Source: Malus domestica (Eukaryota; Streptophyta; Magnoliopsida; Rosales; Rosaceae). Taken from it: a DNA stretch of 64,000 nucleotides. Position 1 is the first letter of the stretch; each line of letters starts with the position of its first letter. The stretch is from NCBI RefSeq assembly GCF_042453785.1, contig NC_091671.1:40070501-40134500 (forward strand). The letters are read 5' to 3'. Made by a program: the position numbers and the translations under genes. The notes beneath the pieces were generated by a model. The model saw nothing but the letters and a program-made list of their open reading frames with translations, did no database searches and was not told the origin of the DNA. Positions 13,676-25,007 of the stretch are shown here, piece after piece.

Positions 13676-14910
13676 GAGAGTTCTTACACCTCCCATCCCC
13701 CATAATATTTCCCCGAACATCATCCCTTTCGGGTCATTTTGTACTACATATACTTCTGCAGACTCACGATTCATTACATTCCGTATGTATTGTAAATTTT
13801 ACCACGAAACGGTGAATTTGGGACGGCTATATTTGTTTATATACAACAGAGTTTCTTTGTTCAGACATCTTTGCCGTTACGCAACTCTGTGGGGGCTTCT
13901 AGCTTAAGTGGTTGAGCGTTTTACTCTCAAAATATTTCCCCGAACATCATCATCCCTAACCACCGTTATATCTAGCTGGCCATCTGAGTATGGTAGAATG
14001 GCTTGTTTAGCTGTTGCTTTCAAAAAGATTAGTCTGAATCTTCTAACGTAGCAAGAAGTTTAATCAAAGTCAGCTTAAGTTGCTCGAAGTTGTTGTAGTG
14101 CCCGCTGGCACAGGTTCAAAAACAGTATCAATTTCAATGATTAGTTGCATACTGACTTATGATTTGAATATACAGGCTAGCGTGCTTCGGTTTTGACGTG
14201 GCTCGTTTGGATGTGCTTTTAAAATGACTGAAAGCACTTCTAGAAAAATGTTTTTGAGTTCCAAAAGCACTTTAAGTGTTTTTTGCAAGAAGCACCAGTT
14301 ATGTGTTTCTTCCAAGAAGTGTATGAGGAGCGGTAGCGAATGGATTCCCGGGTTTTAAGTGTTTTTTCAAGATTTACTTGTATATTTACTAAAGATTGAT
14401 TCTAAAAATATTTTCACCAAAAACGTTTTCAGTCATTTTAAAAGCACATCCAAACGAGCTATAAAAAGACTTCTAATAGCGTTTGATAGAAAACCTTGAA
14501 CGTACTTTTGGGTCAACAAGCCCTTCCCAGAGACAGGGAGCATTTCCAATTGCTTTTTCAAGAAACACTTGGTTTTTTTAATTAAAGTCTCAACGTCTTT
14601 CTAATAAAAGTGCTTTCAGCAAAAGCAATTATGAGCGGGAACAACCTGTAAATCTTACCAGCATATTTTTTTACTAGTGGTAAATTTTGTTATCTTGGTA
14701 GGTTTAGAACAGATCACGAATTATTCCAATTTCAGCTTCCCTTGTTGCAATAAGAACAAGGTTGAATTAGAACAAGGTTGAATTATTGCAAGTCAATTAA
14801 GTCATCACCTTGTTAGGTTATCTTCTTCTCTTGTTCTTATTATTTTAAGTAACTCTTAACAACTTTAAATACAAGTTGGCAGCCAAAATACACACAGCAT
14901 ACCAAAACCT
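13676..14910. other. intergenic stretch between LPA1 and RALF with a MITE
   Basis: It holds the LPA1 3' UTR, a tRNA-like phrase at about 13897-13935 ('agcttaagtggttgagcg') that looks like a SINE head, the MITE at 14201-14459, and the RALF promoter with an AT-rich box near 14862. No gene is seen. Confidence 0.5.
14201..14459. mobile_element. MITE with perfect 33-bp terminal inverted repeats, 259 bp
   Basis: The left end begins GCTCGTTTGGATGTGCTTTT and the right end is its exact reverse complement over about 33 bases. The interior is non-coding and AT-rich. No clear target duplication is visible. A diverged relative with the same outer bases lies at 61912-62139. Confidence 0.8.
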
Positions 14911-15252
14911 ATGGCCAATTCCTCTGCCATTATCTTTTCCTTGGCCTTCGTTGCTGCTTTGATCATCTCCGTTGATGCAAGCGGCGGTCATGGGGCGAGC
15001 TGGGTTCCAGTGAGACCCCGCTGCGAGGGTTCAGTAGCAGAGTGCATGGATGATCATGATGATGTGTTTGGCATGGACTCGGAGATCAGCAGGCGCATCT
15101 TGGCCACCTCACAATACATAAGCTATGGAGCTCTGCAGAGAAACACTGTGCCTTGCTCTCAGAGAGGTGCTTCCTACTACAACTGCAAGCCGGGTGCTCA
15201 GAGCAACCCATACAACCGTGGATGCAGTGCTATTGCTCGTTGCCGGAGTTGA
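14911..15252 (+). CDS. RALF: RALF peptide hormone precursor, 113 aa
   Basis: RALF peptides are secreted, bind CrRLK1L receptors such as FERONIA with LLG co-receptors, and cause apoplast alkalinisation and growth arrest. The intron-less precursor has a signal peptide (about residues 1-23), an acidic propeptide, the dibasic S1P protease site RRIL (61-64), and then a mature peptide of about 49 residues. That peptide opens ATSQYISYGAL, which contains the YISY receptor-binding motif. Four cysteines at 82, 92, 105 and 111 fit the two conserved disulfides. It resembles the Arabidopsis RALF1/RALF33 class. The ATG lies about 50 bases downstream of an AT-rich TATA-like box. The gene looks intact. Confidence 0.96.
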   Translation: MANSSAIIFSLAFVAALIISVDASGGHGASWVPVRPRCEGSVAECMDDHDDVFGMDSEISRRILATSQYISYGALQRNTVPCSQRGASYYNCKPGAQSNPYNRGCSAIARCRS

Positions 15253-15778
15253 TCAACGGTGTAGCATGTTTTTCAATGTTTATCACTTGGATTAAATAGA
15301 ACATGTTGTGAATTGTAATGTTTTTATTATGCTTTATCTTAAAAATCAATCCGAGTTCGAATCCCCCTACTCTCAGTTTGGATTAGACTAGAATATCGCT
15401 GAAATATAAAAAAGAAAGCTATCCTAATAACTTTGTGTGTATTTTTTCTCGTCTTCCCATGCCTCGATTAACCAGAATCTCACCTAGGGAAAGGAGTTCC
15501 AAAATCATGGTCCAAGGACGAAGTATCAAAGTTTTCCCAGCAACGAAACATTCAAAATCAAGATAAACACCAATGAACTGTTAAATTCTGATAAGAAACA
15601 ACGCACGATAAGACATCATCTCATATTAATGACTTTCAAAAGATAGATCACAAACAACATTAGCTACAAGAGCACACCGAGTGTACACAATTGCAGACAA
15701 AGAAAAGATAGCACACATTCGAAAACCTTATCAAATGTAAGACAAGCACTATGTTTATCTGCAAGAATGTAACTAAAT
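15253..15778. other. convergent 3' region between RALF and HSBP
   Basis: The 3' UTRs of the plus-strand RALF gene and the minus-strand HSBP gene meet here. No further gene is seen. Confidence 0.5.
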
Positions 15779-16847
15779 TTATGCAGAACCTTCATCTTGC
15801 TTCACTTCATCTGCCACTGGCTTGGACTGCTGCATTGGAGACGGAGAGCCCTCCATTCCCATCTCTGTTTTTAGGTCATTGATGCTGCTCTCCAACTCAT
15901 TTATGCGAGAGCCCATCTCGTCAAGTGATCACAGTTAAGGAAACATAACAGAGAATTCATTTAAGCCACTAAAATTATTTAACACAGATTGTAAGGTTTC
16001 AAACCCCATTAAGATCCAACAATCCCAACTCGCAGCCAAAACCAGTCAACATCGATATAGATAGTTTTACGGAATACTGAATTTTAAGGCTTTAATTAAC
16101 CAGTCATATTCATTTAAAGAACCAAACTTTCCAATGTATTAACCTAGCATGGATCAATAAGCGCTTTCGAAATTAAAGAAACTGAGAAAAGGATATTCTT
16201 CGTGACAATGGAGTCGGACATTGTTTGGAACCTAGATTGCTGCAGACAGAAATTTTATCAGTAATCGTCAGTTAGTTGATTCAACCAACATCAACTCAAC
16301 TTGAAGTTACAACTCGAAAAACTCACCATTTGTTGAAGAAGATTTTGCACCTGCGAACAAACAAACCCCGAAAAAACATGATAAGAACACCACAGAAGGC
16401 GAGATTACCAACATAAAATTCTTTTCCGAACAAGAATCGAAACTTGAAAGCTATGAGAACAATTAGGCACTCACAAAAGCAGACATGTCAGCAGTGCTCT
16501 GCTTCGGATCCTCCGAATCATGCCCGTCCTGCAAAGAAAAACAAATTCACAGTAAAATCATACACTTGCACAACCAAAGCGCTCGACAGAGTTGCCCCAA
16601 CGAACCCCAAAGCCACACGCATTTGGGCGAAGTGCAACAACCAGGGAGAAAGACACAAGCTTTTGCGGTGGAAATCAAAAGTAAACAAAATCTGGGCATC
16701 GAAATTTGTAGCTATAAAATTCAAAATTTTGAATTGAATCGAATCGGAGTTGGAAAATTAGGAACCCTAGCGACGAAATTGGGCGAAATTGAACGATTTG
16801 TTTCGAGAAAAATAACGAAATAAAGAACGATGATTTGCAATTACCAT
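15779..16847 (-). CDS. HSBP: heat shock factor-binding protein, 5 coding exons, 89 aa
   Basis: HSBP is a small coiled-coil protein that binds the trimerisation domain of heat shock factors and damps the heat-shock response. The coding exons are 16847-16845 (the ATG alone), 16528-16475, 16350-16327, 16239-16197 and 15924-15779, which together give 89 residues. The core VQNLLQQMQSRFQTMSDSI then KIDEMGSRINELESSINDL is the conserved heptad-repeat helix; an acidic, Gln/Pro-containing tail follows. The first exon ends directly after the start codon. The fourth intron (15925-16196) is not GT-AG: it begins ATATCCTTTT, contains TTCCTTAAC near its end and finishes in AC. With this intron removed the protein is exactly the family sequence, so the gene depends on the minor spliceosome. 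Confidence 0.95.
15925..16196 (-). other. U12-type AT-AC intron of HSBP
   Basis: In the gene's sense the donor reads A|ATATCCTTTT, the branch-point element is TTCCTTAAC, and the acceptor is GATCAC|TTGACGAG, with about ten bases from the branch adenosine to the AC. These match the minor-spliceosome consensus for the 5' site and branch point. The reading frame confirms the borders: AAG A|TT GAC GAG restores K-I-D-E. No GT donor or AG acceptor near these points keeps the frame. Confidence 0.93.
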
Positions 16848-17183
16848 TCTCTGCAACTTTGGGAAATGTCCTTCTTGCTCCTGCTTCCGTCCGTACAGCA
16901 GCTGCAATGGCGATGCGTTGGGTGCTTTGGGTGCGGTGTGGCCTCTGGTTTATAGTTCCGGTGATTCGTTTCCAATGAAGTTACTGATATGACCCTCCTT
17001 TTCAACCCAAAATTTCTTCTTCTGGCCAAAGGTGATAGTGGGCATTTTTGGAAAGTGAATGACTTGGAAGTTGGGAAGCAGAGCGCCACTGAAATTCAAA
17101 TTTTTATTATCACAAAATTAAATTGCTCTGCTTTTTGGTTTTAGAGCAATCATCGGAAAAAGTTTGAACTAAACAAGAAAAGG
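16848..17183. other. HSBP 5' UTR and promoter
   Basis: The sequence upstream of the HSBP start is mixed in composition, with no gene on the opposite strand that I can support. The minus-strand open frame at 16841-17089 overlaps the HSBP leader and has no family features. Confidence 0.4.
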
Positions 17184-17456
17184 CTATGTAAGTTTTTGAA
17201 ACTTCATTTCGTTATTTATGCTCAATTTGACTAATCTGTCAGCTGCAAAATTACGCTCTTTATGAACATGCTGCAAATTACAACTCCAGTTATATATGAT
17301 CAAACTTCTACACTTTGAGACAAAACTATAGAGGGGATGATTATTAAGGCTAGGTAAACCATAACCGAGAGAGACCATCAAAGCAGAATCAATCTTCACA
17401 ACAAGATGAGAGATTTTTCCAGCTTTAGAAATCTTCAACCCATAAAAAAAGCCCAA
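17184..17456 (-). mobile_element. retroelement RNase H-like fragment
   Basis: The translation contains KIDSALMVSLGYG and the ending HVHKERNFAADRLVKLS, the C-terminal part of the plant RVT_3 / RNase H-like domain found at the end of LINE polyproteins (the usual form is RE.N..AD.LA). Catalytic N-terminal residues are absent. It is a truncated remnant at the left edge of a retroelement patch. Confidence 0.75.
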
Positions 17457-17695
17457 AGCTCAGCATAGAGAACTTCCCCAACTCTTTTTTTTTTTTTTTG
17501 CAATAAAACTAGTGATCCAATTACCGTGCCAATCTCTAATTAATCCTCCACTTCCAATTACCCCGTTAGAACCAAGCCTAGCACCATCCACATTTAACTT
17601 AAAGGTCCCAGATGGAGGAGGAACTCAAACCAAGTTAACCTGCACACAATAGTGTCAATCAATCTTGTATAATTAATTCCTCCAATGTCAATGAA

Positions 17696-18318
17696 CAACA
17701 ACAACAACAACAACAACAACAAAGCCTTTTCCCACTAAGTGGGGTCGGCTATATGAATCCTAGAACGCCATTGCGCTCGGTTTTGTGTCATGTCCTCCGT
17801 TAGATCCAAGTACTCTAAGTCTTTTCTTAGAGTCTCTTCCAAAGTTTTCCTAGGTCTTCCTCTACCCCTTCGGCCCTGAACCTCTGTCCCGTAGTCACAT
17901 CTTCGAACCGGAGCGTCAGTCGGCCTTCTTTGCACATGTCCAAATCACCAGAGCCGATTTTCTCTCATCTTTCCTACAATTTCGGCTACTCCTACTTTAC
18001 CTCGGATATCCTCATTCCCAATCTTATCCTTTCTCGTGTGCCCACACATCCCACGAAGCATCCTCATCTCCGCTACACCCATTTTGTGTACGTGTTGATG
18101 CTTCACCACCCAACATTCTCTGCCATACAACATCGCTGGCCTTATTGCCGTCCTATAAAATTTTCCCTTGAGCTTCAATGGCCTACGACGGTCACACAAC
18201 ACGCCGGATGCACTCTTTCCATCCAGCTCGTATTCTATGGTTGAGATCTCCATCTAATTCTCCGTTCTCTTGCAAGATAGATCCTAGGTAACGAAAACGG
18301 TCGCTTTTTGTGATCTTC
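17696..18318 (-). mobile_element. 5'-truncated RTE-type LINE with (TTG)n tail
   Basis: Broken reading frames give FRYLGSILQENGELDGDLNH, then LKGKFYRTAIRPAMLYG, WWFGHVQRRP and GRGRPRKTLEETLRKDLEYL, the C-terminal end of the reverse transcriptase of plant RTE LINEs. The element's 3' end is a (TTG)n run, seen here as CAA repeats at about 17697-17722, which is typical of this clade. Its inner (5') end is cut by LTR sequence at about 18319. Shorter 3' pieces of the same family occur at about 32160-32430 and 54425-54500. Confidence 0.88.
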
Positions 18319-18758
18319 GCTAGATTGCTCCGGTCATTAGTGTGGATAAGTATATAAATGGATAGAGATAGGAAAACAAACACAAGATGTACGTGGTTCA
18401 CCCAGATTGGCTACGTCCATGGAATAGAAGAGTTCTCATTAATTGTGAAGGGTTTACACAAGTACATAGGTTCAAACTCTCCTTTAGTGAGTACGAGTGA
18501 ATGATTTAGTACAAATGACATTAGGAAATATTGTGGGAGAATGATCTCGTAATCACGAAACTTCTAAGTATCGGAGTGTGGTGTCGTCTTGACTTGCCTT
18601 ATCTGTCTCATAGGTAGATGTGGCATCTTCTCTGGAAGTACTCTTCCTCCATCCAGGGGTGGTATCTTTAACTGGTGGAGATGCACAAGGTAATGTATCA
18701 ATTTCACTTGAAGCTTACTTGTAGTTTCAGGCTTGGTCAAGCGCGATACAAACCATGT
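18319..18758 (-). mobile_element. Gypsy LTR fragment, same family as 41380-41892
   Basis: From 'cgctagattgctccggtca' to 'caagcgcgatacaaac' the sequence parallels the LTR at 41380-41892, including the shared segment 'gtacgtggttcacccagat'. The first 60 or so LTR bases are missing at the junction with the LINE, and internal parts differ. It is a truncated LTR in the same orientation as the other copy. Confidence 0.75.
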
Positions 18759-20295
18759 AGTAGGAGTCCCCCAAGTCGCCGAGCTAGGGGGTCTGCTGAA
18801 AGAGGTGACAGACAAGGTAAGCAATCAGAGCTCCGACTAATTGTTCACCTTCTCCCCATCTTGCAGCAGCATGAAGGATAAAGAGAAGAAAAATGAGAAG
18901 AGATGATATGAGATACTTTTGCTTTTGAAGAAGTAACTTTCCACAGGCTTATTCTTGAACTGAGCTGGAGGGTTTTCTGGTTTCCTCCAGAGTATAAGGC
19001 CGACTGAAGAATTTGAGGGTCAAAACAAGTCCATCAAATCTAGAGTACGTTCCACCCTTTTGATATGGGATACTTTTGCTTTTGACAGAGTAATGGATGT
19101 ATCGGCACGTGTGCTGTTACGCTTCCTGGCTGGAAGCTTGATTCCAAGTGCTGACTGATTGCTCTCTTTCTCCTTGTCTTGCAGGTAAAAACAAGGCCAA
19201 AAGAAAAAAACAGGGAAAAAGCATGATATGGGATACTCTTGCTTTTAACCCTGATGATATGAGATATTCTTGCTCTAGTATAGCTTGTTTGCAGAGGTAT
19301 TATCGGGGGGAAAGAAAGCTGAATATTTCGAAAGGCTTTGTTGGGAGTGCCCTCTCAGATATGATGAAGGGTTAAGCATTTTTGCAGGTCTGCCTGTCCG
19401 TTGGGGATGGAGGTCGACATATATAGGAGTCTCCCTAACAACAAATAGTAATGCTATTCCTTTACCCTGCTTGGTCATAGCACGGTAGTAGGAGCTGCCA
19501 GTTTCACATGTTTTAACTCTGTCAGAGCACTTTGAAAAAGTGGTCTGTGGTATCTGGCTCTCGAGATTCGGAGAACGATGCCTCTTCGATTTTTGAGAAA
19601 GCAATCATGCTGGAGGTCTGACTCTCGAGATTCGGAGAGCAGTGTCTCTTCGATTTTTGAGGAAGTAAAAAAATGAATTAACTTCCACCATCTTCCTTGA
19701 TCAAAATTCAAACCTCATTCAAAAATCGAAAGAGAAGTACTACTAGATCAAGAGCTAGTTGGTCAATCGTCTAATACTTTCAAATTCTCGAAAAATTATA
19801 AGCTAAACATCGGAAACTGCCTGTCTTCGATTCCGAAACTCGACTGTGTCCTCAAAACAAGAAGAGCACCAATCGGAACAACAATTTCAAGAGAACCCTA
19901 ATGCTTGGTAGAGTACAAGGGAAGAAAAAGAAGCTGGAAGTTGCCTTTGTTCTACATTAGCGGATTTAGAATCGTCCGTATAAGCGTTGTTTAAGAAGAA
20001 CTAGTAAATGCAGCATCATTTATCTTTGTTTTGAGTCGATGCTTTGTCGTCCACATAAGGATATTCAGGTGGGGCGGACCACAGACCGACCAGTATTACT
20101 AGGTGGAGAAAAAGAAGCATTGCCGACGAGTAAATGCTAGAAGGAAAGACGTTCCAGCAAAACTCCACCCCAATAAACAACATTACACTGTCCAAAGTAA
20201 ACGAAGTTCAATCAACAAAATGATCGGTATCAAAGTAATAATCATACAAGAATTAGCGAAGACTATGTAGCCTAAGGATTCAATGATAAAGCAAC
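18759..20295. repeat. degenerate retroelement-derived repeats
   Basis: Several phrases recur in diverged form: 'gatatgagatacttttgctt' (about 18906, 19065, 19226 and 19257) and 'tctcgagattcggaga' (about 19558 and 19622). 'cttgcag' endings follow similar preceding sequence at 18860 and 19180. This is the look of the internal, non-coding part of a large LTR-retrotransposon derivative. The stretch 19740-20295 is not clearly repetitive; I see no exon in it, including none for the missing end of ALG3. Confidence 0.5.
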
Positions 20296-23120
20296 CTACC
20301 GCAGTACTGTGGGGAAAGGCGTTTTCCACAATAGATAAGGTAAGCTATGGAAATACCTGCAGTCGGACACAAAAAGATCTTTGTGTGTTATGAACAAAAT
20401 AAACGAATATATAGCTTATAGATCAAGAATTTTAGTAGAACGACTCCAAATAGTTTTGAGATATATTGACATCGATTGCATTCAGATTCAGGCCCTCAGC
20501 TTTCCTACCATCACGTTTGAGGATACAACTTTTACAGATCCTTCTATATTGTAAATTAGTTACCATGCATTTACAAGTAGAGCTGTCCGGCTACAAGTTA
20601 TAATTTATACAGAACATCATCCAGCAAAACTTACCAAGAGTAGAACTGATAATGCAATGATCGAGCACATACAATGCCGATGAAATTCCCAACAAACATA
20701 GTTGTCACAATATCTAAAATTACCATGCCCACGTTAGTATCAACTATAAGGAAACGTAGAAAGGAAAAAAACCTCATTACAGAGGCCTTCTACTTACATT
20801 CTTTCCTAAGAACTCTGGCGGATGAATGGCTACTGGAGGACTTCTTCAAAGGGAATGAACTTGTCAGAGCAAATTTGAGTTTTAAAGGATCAAGTCTAGA
20901 ATACAAAAATTTGAAGAGTCCGCCTTCATGCCTGCACAAGACAATTACCAAAACATATTCAGCAAAAATACACAATCATTTGGCCATCTATAAATACCAG
21001 TCACTTGTCAAGATACTAGAGAATTGCATGTTATTGTAGACAAGAGCCTATCTTAGTGCCTGCTTGCCAGTAGAGTCGTATCAGGAGGTTGTTATGACTA
21101 TGGAAATATGTTGAGAGCAGAACAAATGTTTTCATTTGGCGAGAACATATTCATAAACTCAATTTTACAACTTCCAATTATCTTGTGGGAAAAATAGAAC
21201 GATCCTTACACCTAACACATAAACCACGCCAATTCCCAATACAACTTATTAAAAAGAATTACACAGTTATGCTTACATGCACCATCTATAATGAGCAAAA
21301 GCTGTGAGTAAACCAAGGTGAGCAATCAGCAACAAGATTGCAAATGCCTTCGATACAAATATTGGCTCAGGAACAAACTTGAAATTAACAGACCTGAGAA
21401 AAAGATTGCATGTTACTTTCCAACGACAAAGTGCACGAAATAATCAAGGAAAGGAATTTCAAATGAAAAATAGACCATGTATTGCTAAATGAGCTCAAAA
21501 ATATGAACGGAAAAAATTTATTTAAAGATCTTAAATTATATGTTCAAAGAATGTACCAGAAGTGGATAAAGACTCGACCGAGATTAAAGGCTCTTGAGAC
21601 GTATGCAAATGGATGAGACATGATGAAAGGCATCCCCAACAGTATCTGCAGAACCATTCAGCAAATAGCTGTCAACAAATGAACACCCTGATTGGAAAAT
21701 GCTCATGAATTGAGGATCTTGAAGTCTAGCTCACCTAAAAATGTTGGAATAAAACACATACATTCAACTTCCGCATTACCAAAGTAGCTTACTCTGAATT
21801 TTAAGAATGGAAAAGGAAAACTAATAATGTACATCAAGGCTGCAAGGCTGAATCAACTGAAAACTTTCAAGCCTATGCAAACATTATTTTGTTGAAAACA
21901 AAAGGAAGAGGTAAGCACCTGTAGCAACGCTGCACCAGCTAAAGCTGATATCACTCCACTGATACTCATAGCCTGTAAAAGATGTGTTGGTGCTTGAGAA
22001 ATTTTAGCAAATAACTCACGCACGAATCTTAAATAAATGGAGTCAAAGACAAATTAATATTACCTTTAACATGAGGAGTAGTAGCGGTGGAGCATAGAGA
22101 AGCACATTCATCTTTATTGAAACAGCTCCACTTGATAGATCACAAAAGCCAAAGTTAAAACAATTATTGTTTATCTTGAAAAAAGTTCGTCAAGCATGTA
22201 AAATGCTACCTGAAAATGATCAGTCCAAGATGCCATCTTTGGTAAAGAAGTGCAGCCAACGAAGCGTACAAGAGCATCATGGCCAAACAGTCATTAAAAA
22301 GACGAAGCACAAAAATAGAATGCACCCTTTTCGATAGACAAAGCAAGGTAAAAGCCCACCATGGAACCTAACAACAACCAAAACGGCATTGGAAGCTGAA
22401 ATCAGAGCTGATACCTAACGGAGGAGAATTACAGTTTAAGCAAAAGTTGTCCGGTAACACTTTTCTAAATATCCGATCTCTAATACAGTTAGTGTGACTA
22501 CAACTTCCATGGAACTAGCAAACCTTTCCATTTATGTTGGCATCAATTAGCATGTACAACACAGTTAATAAAACCAATCACAAATTTGCAACATCAGCGG
22601 CCAAAACCCGATAAAGCAGAATTAGCACTTCAAAGTCACAAAAAACAAGATTGATTGTTGTCATACCACATTAGTCTTCCCATAGATGAACAAAATGATC
22701 CCCAAGTTTACAATGTAAAAAATCCCGAACAAAATCTGCAAACACGAAACAGAAACCGAAACCATCGGACACAAAGTACGGTTAAAAACTAAAACATTAA
22801 CGAAAAACTTTCGCATTCGAAAAAATGATCACCTGAGCTGGATAAACTTGGCCTCCTGTAACATATTGAGTAGCAGAATAAAAGTACAGGTAACCAGCAG
22901 GATAGACCAGCGGCCCTGTGTCCCCTTTTAAGTTCGCGTAGTCTCTTTCTCCACCAAGAAACCCACTAACCTGTCAATCAGATACTGTCATTTTCCCAGT
23001 AACCAAACAGAATATAGAAAAAAAGATAAGAACTTTAGGAAGACCACTCACTTGTGACATGTACGCGTCCCAATCTATCTTCGTATCTGCAACCAAACAC
23101 TCACGATATCACCAATCCGA

Positions 23121-23162
<42 letters not shown>

Positions 23163-23329
23163 CAGGGGACATAGGCGACGATAAGGGCTACGAGGAACGA
23201 ATCGCAGAGGAGCAAGGCGGAAGCGAAGAGTAATTTAGGGTCTTTGAGAATTTTGGGGTTCGAGGAGTTGGAAATCCGCCGGCGCTGCGGGGAGTTCCTC
23301 CGTGTCGCCGCCGTCGATCTGCCCGCCAT
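20296..23329 (-). CDS. ALG3: ALG3 Man5GlcNAc2-PP-dolichol alpha-1,3-mannosyltransferase, shortened C-terminus, 388 aa
   Basis: ALG3 is a multi-span ER membrane enzyme that adds the first lumenal mannose, from dolichyl-phosphate mannose, in N-glycan assembly. Twelve exons join in frame: 23329-23164, 23086-23052, 22970-22833, 22735-22667, 22367-22210, 22130-22064, 21972-21919, 21645-21557, 21393-21277, 20931-20798, 20713-20635 and 20356-20296. Family blocks include [10 protein letters not shown] (56-65), [11 protein letters not shown] (about 84-94), [44 protein letters not shown] and [10 protein letters not shown]. The end is odd: after [12 protein letters not shown] the frame reads VLR and a TAG, where the family continues WLRL... 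for some 50-65 residues with another membrane segment. Retroelement debris begins just beyond. Either a terminal exon after a GTACTG donor has been lost or lies hidden, or the gene is truncated. Exon 2 is only 35 bases. Confidence 0.9.
23125..23159. repeat. (AG)n microsatellite in ALG3 intron 1
   Basis: An uninterrupted run of about 17 AG units lies just inside the first ALG3 intron, directly after the donor site (CT-rich on the sense strand). Confidence 0.95.
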
Positions 23330-24257
23330 GGTTGAGTCGTCGTCCTTGGACCTCAAACGTACTACAAACTAAAAAATGGACCTGACCGTTGGATTTGAAT
23401 ACTATAGTCCATGATCTGACCTTTGCTTGAAATCGGGCCGGGTTGACGGTGAACAAAAACGTAGGCCCAATATAATCTATATTTTATGGATTGGCCGGCC
23501 CAAAATATGGCCCCAATGTTTTGTGGTGGTGACTTGGGACGTTGTTCCTTGATAAAAACTTGGGAGAGAAACTTGTATAACACTGGGAGGGGATGTCACC
23601 ATAGCGGCATTCGAGCGTCTTATTTTTTACTTGCATGTAATTTTTTTTGAACAATCGATATTATCTTTTGAACAATCGATATTATCTACACTAAGAAGAG
23701 GAGGTGGCTTAGCTTCACAATGAGCTAGCAATAAATTGGTGCAAATTCGTCTATGGCGAGATTTGAACTTAAGACCTCTCACTTATCAATGAAGAGGAAT
23801 ATCACTAGACCGTAGTACTAGTGACTTTTAAAAACTTCAAGGTAGAAAGTTCTTAACTATTTATTTTTCTTAGAAAAAGAGGATCGGTTGGTAGTTTTAC
23901 TACGACAGTCCACCGTTTAAGAGCCTGAGAAGACCACCATTTAAGAGCCCGAGAAGACTCACAAAGTCATTATAGTCTGTCCTGATTACCATCGTGTCAT
24001 TCACCAGCGCCGAAAATCGTCTATTTGGTATAAAATAGTTAAAAGATGAAGGATTTAAACCTCTAAAAATTGCTAACAAGCTTCACCAAGGGTTTATTAG
24101 TCAATTGCATTTACAACAAGAACGTCTTCAGACTATATATTCTGTCACCAATTATGAGACCTATACGTATGTGTGTGTGCGCCCCTTCTTTTCTTTTCTT
24201 TTCTTTTTTAATGGCCCTATAAACTTGTGAAAAGAACACTCCCCAATCAAAATTAAA
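23330..24257. other. region upstream of ALG3 and A1
   Basis: This is the interval between divergent genes. Apart from the SINE at about 23640-23820 I see no gene. A pyrimidine-rich 'cttttcttttctttt' run lies at about 24187-24207, near the presumed A1 promoter. Confidence 0.5.
23640..23820 (-). mobile_element. tRNA-derived SINE
   Basis: Read on the minus strand, the element starts with an A-box-like 'GGTCTAGTGATATTC' and a B-box-like 'AAGTTCAAATCTCGC' at tRNA-like spacing, and ends in 'GATAATATCGATTGTTC'. A truncated copy of the same 3' part lies at about 56940-57010. The tail phrase 'atcgatattatct' is present twice in a row at 23652-23696. Confidence 0.65.
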
Positions 24258-24499
24258 ATGAGGAATTCTTGGGTTTTGTTGCGACACTTGCTTCGCAGTC
24301 GCAACAACCCTAACCCTTGTGCAGCTCTTGCTCATCCGTGTAATTCTCTCCAAACCCTAACCCTAACTTCAGTCACAGTTTCACCATCTTCACCCCCACC
24401 AAACATTGATTTTCTGCAACACAGGAGTCGCCGATTCTCCTCCTCTTCTGGTATGTAACCTTGCATTTTTTTTTTTGTTCCATGTATCTAATTCAACCC

Positions 24500-24816
24500 T
24501 GTTATGAACTTAGGATTTAGTGATTTGGCTTAATCACTATTAGGGGTTTAATATTGGATTTGTTAGTCTTATTCCTGTTAATTAGTGAAGTCTGTTAGAA
24601 ATGCCAGCTGGCATTAAAGGTGTAAAAGTCTATAAAAGGAGCTGAGCTCCCTCAATTGTAGCAGATCAGAATTTACAAACAGAAATACAAAACAAAAACA
24701 CAATTCAAGAGCTCTGCTCTCTCTCTCTCTCTCTTCCTTCCTTCTCCCCCTCTATATTCTTTGTGACTTGCAGGTTGATTAAGGGGTTAGAGATTTGGAT
24801 TCTATCAATTGTATCA
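24500..24816 (+). mobile_element. solo LTR in A1 intron 1
   Basis: The segment starts TGTTATGAAC, ends TTGTATCA, and is bracketed by the 5-bp direct repeat AACCC (24495-24499 and 24817-24821). The uninterrupted sequence is still visible in A3 intron 1. A TATA-like 'tctataaaagg' lies at about 24632. TG...CA ends with a 5-bp duplication and no coding part fit a solo LTR. Confidence 0.85.
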
Positions 24817-25007
24817 AACCCTAACTCTACCTATCTCATTTTTATTTTATTTATCAATTTATCAAACTATTCTGACTGGAGGTGGAACAAATTTTGGGAA
24901 ATGCACGTGACATGGGAAGATCGGCGCCTCTTCGTAGGTACTCCATCTCTCATTCAATTCAGTGTTTTCATTGTTTACACCGATTTTGCTGTAACCACAA
25001 ATACTCT

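Noticed and set aside
13897-13935. possible tRNA gene
   Set aside because: Only an A-box-like phrase is present; there is no full cloverleaf, so it is more likely a SINE head.
16441-16823. plus-strand open frames of 97-112 codons
   Set aside because: They cross HSBP exon 2 in antisense and its intron; the composition is not protein-like.
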